Shown here piece by piece: positions 51,198 through 54,339 of a stretch of DNA of 54,339 nt (positions are counted from its first letter, which is position 1; every line of letters starts with the position of its first letter). The position numbers and the translations under genes were made by a program. This stretch comes from CAYLZO01 sp964387775. Its GTDB lineage: Bacteria; Chloroflexota; Anaerolineae; JAAYZQ01. Where the stretch lies: positions 1 through 54,339 of the forward strand of contig CAYLZO010000005.1 in NCBI GenBank assembly GCA_964387775.1. The letters run 5' to 3'. Below the pieces are notes generated by a model. The model did no database searches and was not told the DNA's origin. It worked only from the letters and a program-made list of their open reading frames with translations.

Positions 51198-52267
51198 TGG
51201 AAATCCGCCGTATCGCCGACAGAGAGGCGTGGGATCGCGCCCTGTTGGGCCTGCCCAACCCTCACGTACTCCAGGGCTGGGCCTGGGGCGCGTTCAAGGC
51301 CCGCCACGGCTGGCAGGCCAGCCGCCTGCTCTTCGAGCACGGCAGGGAGCCGGTGGCCGCGGCCTCGGTGCTCCGCCGCAGATTGCCGCGTCTGCCTATC
51401 TCGATCCTCTACGTCCCCAAGGGGCCGAGCCTCGACTGGACCGACGGGGAACTCGCTGCCCGCGTGCTGGCCGAGCTGGAGGGACTGGCCCGGAAAAAGC
51501 GGGCGCTCTTTGTCAAGATCGATCCCGACGTCTACTATCCCGACGACGCCCCCGCGTTCTCGCCCCGGCCGGCCAACGCGCCCGACGTGGCCCACCGGCT
51601 GGAGGCCCGGGGCTGGCGCTTCTCCGGCGATCAGATCCAGTTCCGGAACACGGCCCTCCTCGACCTGCGCCGGCCGGAGGATGATTTGCTGGCGGACATG
51701 AAGTCGAAAACCCGCTACAACGTCCGCCTGGCGGGGCGGCGGGGCGTGGAGATACGGGGGGGGAACGAGGCCGACCTGGAAACCTTCCACCGCCTCTACG
51801 CCGAGACCGCCGGGCGCCAGGGCTTTGCCATCCGCCCGCCCGGATACTACCACGATGCCTGGGAGAGCTTTCTCGAGGCGGGAGCGGCCCACTTGCTCCT
51901 GGCCGAAACCCAAGGCGAGACGGTGGCCGGGCTCATCCTCTTTACCTTTGGGCCGACGGCCTGGTACATGTACGGCGCGTCGTCAGACCGGCATCGGCGA
52001 GATCAGCCCAACTACCTGCTCCAGTGGGAGGCCATCCGCCGGGCCAAGGCCGCCGGCTGCACCCTCTATGACCTGTGGGGGGCGCCCGACGAGCTCGTCG
52101 AGTCGGACCCGATGTGGGGCGTCTATCGTTTCAAGGAGGGCCTGGGCGCCCAACTGGCCCGGGGGCTGGGGGCTTGGGATTTTCCGGCCAGCCGGGTGGG
52201 CTACTGGCTTTACACTGTGGTCATTCCGCGCTACCTGGACGTACTCCGGTCAAGCCGGTCCGGGTAA
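51197..52267 (+). CDS. FemX/FemAB-like peptidoglycan aminoacyltransferase (copy 2)
   Basis: This second FemABX-family enzyme (356 aa) is clearly paralogous to copy 1: VLQGWAWGAFKARHGW, MKSKTRYNVRLAGRRGVEI, WYMYGASSDRHRRDQPNYLL and LYDLWGAPDELVESDPMWGVYRF. Adjacent FemX pairs often act in sequence on the same bridge, each adding one residue; that is inference here. The start at 51197 overlaps the previous stop by one base and was preferred over a frame open from 51056. It is convergent with the anti-sigma factor gene, stops 5 bases apart. Confidence 0.9.
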   Translation: MEIRRIADREAWDRALLGLPNPHVLQGWAWGAFKARHGWQASRLLFEHGREPVAAASVLRRRLPRLPISILYVPKGPSLDWTDGELAARVLAELEGLARKKRALFVKIDPDVYYPDDAPAFSPRPANAPDVAHRLEARGWRFSGDQIQFRNTALLDLRRPEDDLLADMKSKTRYNVRLAGRRGVEIRGGNEADLETFHRLYAETAGRQGFAIRPPGYYHDAWESFLEAGAAHLLLAETQGETVAGLILFTFGPTAWYMYGASSDRHRRDQPNYLLQWEAIRRAKAAGCTLYDLWGAPDELVESDPMWGVYRFKEGLGAQLARGLGAWDFPASRVGYWLYTVVIPRYLDVLRSSRSG

Positions 52268-52271
52268 CCGT

Positions 52272-52571
52272 CTAGGCGACAACCTTTAGCGCAGCCAGGA
52301 GCGCCTCAAACTCCTCCCGGCAATCATCGCAGCGGCTCAAGTGGTCCTGGACCAGGGGCAGGGCCTCGGCCGCGTCCTTCCCGGCCAGCTTTATCTCTAC
52401 GAATCGATCCATCTGTTCAAAACACTCGTGGCAGCCGATCTCGTCGGGCCGGGTCGTGGCGATCCCCCGGGCGAGCTTTTTGACCGCCGCTGTGTCCAAG
52501 CCGCCACGAGAACGCCGGCGGAGCAGGATTCGATTCACGATCTGTCTGAACGAACGCAAGCTTGACTGCAT
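52272..52571 (-). CDS. Zinc-finger anti-sigma factor (soluble)
   Basis: This 99-residue protein has a C-terminal ZAS/zf-HC2 motif: CHECFEQMDRFVE, then HLSRCDDCREEF (His-x3-Cys-x2-Cys), the usual zinc site of anti-sigma factors. There is no membrane segment, so it would act in the cytosol, possibly as a redox or zinc sensor. It follows the ECF sigma gene by about 68 bases, the standard sigma then anti-sigma order. Confidence 0.85.
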   Translation of the reverse strand: MQSSLRSFRQIVNRILLRRRSRGGLDTAAVKKLARGIATTRPDEIGCHECFEQMDRFVEIKLAGKDAAEALPLVQDHLSRCDDCREEFEALLAALKVVA

Positions 52572-52639
52572 CTCTTCTTCCTTCTATCTCTCTTCCGCCC
52601 CCTAGACGTGGTAAGCCACGCCGCTCTTACCCCTGCGCC

Positions 52640-53254
52640 CTAGCGAAATGCCTCCAAGATCTCTTGGGCCGACACGCCTCGCTCCTCCATCCGCTCCCTG
52701 AGCCGCTGGCGCGCATCGTGGATCAGCTTGTACATCGCGTTGCGATTGCTGTCCATGCGGCGGGCGACCTCGGCCAGGGGCACCCCCTGGATCTTGACGG
52801 CCACCAGGGCCTGCCGCTGCTTGTCGGTCAGGTCGTTGGCGATGGCGTGACGCAGCGTTTCGAGAAAGATCCGCTGGATGACCTGCTGCTCCGGGCCGGC
52901 CTCCGGGTCGATGAGCATGTCGGGCACAAAGTCCAGGCTGTACGATTCCACAAAGCCGTCCAGGGAAATGTCCTGCCAGCGCAGGCGGCGGAGCTCGCTA
53001 AAGGCCGTGTTCACGGCGATCTTTTGGGCCCAGGTCGTGAACTTGCTGTCGCCCCGAAAGGTATCCAGCGCATCGAGGATCTTGAGAAGGGCATCCTGGA
53101 CAAAATCCTCGACGTGGGCCTCGGTCACGTCGCGGCGATTGGCCAAGGCATAGCCCAGGCCCCGCACCAAAAAATCGCGGAGGTCCGCCAGAGCTTCCTC
53201 ACGATTGGGACCCCGCAGGTCCGTCAGCCATTCCTGGTTGGTGCGTTCCTTCAT
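52640..53254 (-). CDS. ECF RNA polymerase sigma factor
   Basis: This 204-residue sigma-70-family factor of the ECF group has region 2 (VEDFVQDALLKILDALDTFR, then SKFTTWAQKIAVNTAFSELR) and region 4 (LTDKQRQALVAVKIQGVPLA, then VARRMDSNRNAMYKLIHDAR). Region 3 is missing, as in ECF sigmas. The start at 53254 is supported by AGGAGGA upstream; the frame stays open to 53413 but crosses the promoter at 53284-53312. Its activity is probably restrained by the zinc anti-sigma factor encoded next. Target genes are unknown. Confidence 0.93.
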   Translation of the reverse strand: MKERTNQEWLTDLRGPNREEALADLRDFLVRGLGYALANRRDVTEAHVEDFVQDALLKILDALDTFRGDSKFTTWAQKIAVNTAFSELRRLRWQDISLDGFVESYSLDFVPDMLIDPEAGPEQQVIQRIFLETLRHAIANDLTDKQRQALVAVKIQGVPLAEVARRMDSNRNAMYKLIHDARQRLRERMEERGVSAQEILEAFR

Positions 53255-53283
53255 GGTGGCAGTTTCCTCCTCCTGGTCTCCCC

Positions 53284-53312
53284 ATTGTAACACCGACGGC
53301 CAGGGGAAACAA
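53284..53312 (-). promoter_or_regulatory. ECF sigma gene promoter
   Basis: Minus strand TTGTTT (53312-53307) and TACAAT (53289-53284), 17 bases apart, about 30 bases before the sigma gene start. Confidence 0.7.
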
Positions 53313-53342
53313 GCCGCATTCTGGGGTCGCTGCACCTTCGCC

Positions 53343-53616
53343 TCAAGTGATGAGCGTTCTGGGCAGAAACTCGGCCCGATTCGCGTACTGCACCCAGGTG
53401 TTCTCGCCGCCAAAGTCGATCCGCGTGATGGCTGCGTTGTTGATGGAAAACCAGAGGTCGGTATCTTCCGCCAGGTTGAGGATGATACGCAGCACGTGGT
53501 TGTAGAACCCGCCGTGACTGATCACGGCCACCCGGTCGTCGCTGTCGCCGTGCCGTTCCATGAGGTCTGCGCAGGTTGTTTTCCGATTGCGCATGGCGGA
53601 TGAAATAGAATTCCAA
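53343..53616 (-). pseudogene. Histidine phosphatase remnant with internal deletion
   Basis: The first 14 codons (TTG at 53616, EFYFIRHAQSENN) are the conserved RHG start of a histidine phosphatase / phosphoglycerate mutase-like enzyme. After QSENN the frame changes: the other frame, open from 53594, gives CADLMERHGDSDDRVAVISH, then GGFYNHVLRIILNL, the C-terminal third of the same family with its second catalytic His. About 100 central residues are missing, and the two parts are in different frames. It is a decayed gene (or an assembly join). Confidence 0.7.
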
Positions 53617-53641
53617 AGAAAGCCTCTCTTCTTTTCGGAAA

Positions 53642-54339
53642 TCAGGAGGAAATCGTGCGCTGGCGCCGGGCTTCGTACAGGGCGAGGGCCCCGGCCACGC
53701 CAGCATTTAGGGATTCGACTTGGCCCTCCATGGGCAGCTTGATCAGAAAGTCACACGTCTCGCGGACCAGCCGGGCCAAGCCCGCCCCCTCGCTGCCGAC
53801 GACGATCCCCAGAGGGCCGGTGAGGTCCGTCTCGGTGTAGGGCTGGGCATCGGGCGTCACCTCCAGCCCGGCGAGCCAGATGCCCTCTTCTTTCAAGGCT
53901 CGCATGGTGCGGACCAAGTTGGTCACCTGTGCCACGCGGACGTGTTCGGCCGCGCCGGCCGAGGCCCGCACGGCGGCCGGCGTCACCCCGGCGGCCCGCC
54001 GCTCGGGGATGACCACGCCGTGGACGCCCGCTGCTTCGGCCGTGCGGAGAAGAGAGCCCAGGTTCTGGGGGTCCCGGACGTGGTCCAGCAAGAGCAGGAA
54101 CGGGGGTGCGCCGGCTTCTTTGACGGCATCCAGCAAAGCGTAGAGGTCCAGGTAAGAATAGGCGGAAACCTCAGCGGCGAGGCCCTGGTGGTTGGCCTCG
54201 CCGCTCAGTTTTTCCAGCTCCCGCCGGTCCACGGTCTGGACCGGCACGCCCGCCTGCTGGGCCAAGGAGAGGATCTCGCCCACGACGTCCGTGGGCTTGA
54301 CGCCCGAGGCGAGTAGCAGCTTGTAGACCCGCCGCCGGC
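53642..54339 (-). CDS. rlmB: 23S rRNA (guanosine-2'-O)-methyltransferase RlmB-like (5' end outside window)
   Basis: This SpoU/TrmH-family SPOUT methyltransferase methylates a ribose in 23S rRNA. The visible part begins in the substrate-binding domain (RRRVYKLLLASGVKPTDVVG) and continues through NHQGLAAEV and the knot motifs: LLDHVRDPQNLGSLLRTAEA (motif 1), GIVVGSEGAGL (motif 2) and LPMEGQVESLNAGVAGAL (motif 3). The frame stays open to the last base of the window, so the true start lies beyond 54339; the internal start at 54283 is not the real one. The C-terminal end is complete at 53642. Confidence 0.93.
   Translation of the reverse strand, partial: RRRVYKLLLASGVKPTDVVGEILSLAQQAGVPVQTVDRRELEKLSGEANHQGLAAEVSAYSYLDLYALLDAVKEAGAPPFLLLLDHVRDPQNLGSLLRTAEAAGVHGVVIPERRAAGVTPAAVRASAGAAEHVRVAQVTNLVRTMRALKEEGIWLAGLEVTPDAQPYTETDLTGPLGIVVGSEGAGLARLVRETCDFLIKLPMEGQVESLNAGVAGALALYEARRQRTISS

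Overview
The window looks like a piece of a GC-rich, free-living bacterial genome, most probably a Chloroflexota (Anaerolineae-like) metagenome scaffold. This is inferred from gene content and family style: a giant multi-GAF kinase, a TrpB2-type tryptophan synthase beta chain, archaeal-type phosphoglycerate mutase, dodecin/BON/GAPDH neighbours, an H-J-K-L-M-N complex I membrane arm, and tandem FemX-like transferases. A run of 10 Ns at 44184-44193 shows it is a scaffold. No rRNA, tRNA or CRISPR array was seen.

Layout. 1-5013 (minus): exported cyanophycinase-like protein (cut by the window edge), MurJ lipid II flippase and GlmS, preceded by a recognisable glmS ribozyme and a good promoter. 5498-5813 (plus): a small 2[4Fe-4S] ferredoxin with its own promoter and terminator. 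5870-13148 (minus): six genes in which small universal-stress proteins (USPs) alternate with two paralogous ion-transporter-superfamily permeases, ending in a USP-USP-DUF389-SH3b fusion. This is the most system-like novelty in the window. 13388-17832 (plus): plsY; a CsoR/CstR-type repressor with its operator, followed by thioredoxin; a tryptophan T-box leader with trpS; and trpB2. 17888-28644 (minus): a 1873-residue sensor kinase with seven GAF domains, pfkA, a YbaK-family deacylase and dnaE. 28884-30635 (plus): a GH4 glycosidase fused to an extra N-terminal domain, convergent with 30639-37906 (minus): a large GH13-like protein, a membrane glycosyltransferase-like protein, a double-rhodanese lipoprotein, two small genes and a canonical USP. 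37928-41170 (minus): apgM, dodecin, BON protein and GAPDH, with repeat-rich DNA between apgM and dodecin. 41518-49957 (minus): a small membrane protein, then nuoA-H-J-K-L-M-N transcribed from a promoter in front of nuoA, with no B, C, D, E, F, G or I. 50154-52267 (plus): two FemX-like aminoacyltransferases. 52272-54339 (minus): ECF sigma factor with zinc anti-sigma factor, a decayed histidine phosphatase, and RlmB (cut by the edge).

How things work together. Cell-wall precursor supply and export (GlmS, MurJ, FemX pair) is spread over the window. GlmS is controlled by ribozyme self-cleavage and TrpS by a T-box. Glycolysis is represented by PfkA, GAPDH and ApgM. Several short interspersed palindromic repeats have been captured in frame inside coding sequences (dnaE, the GH4 gene, nuoL, probably nuoM), and two MITE-like elements with perfect terminal inverted repeats lie in intergenic DNA. 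Promoters quoted are sigma70-like -35/-10 pairs read by eye, most with 17-base spacers.
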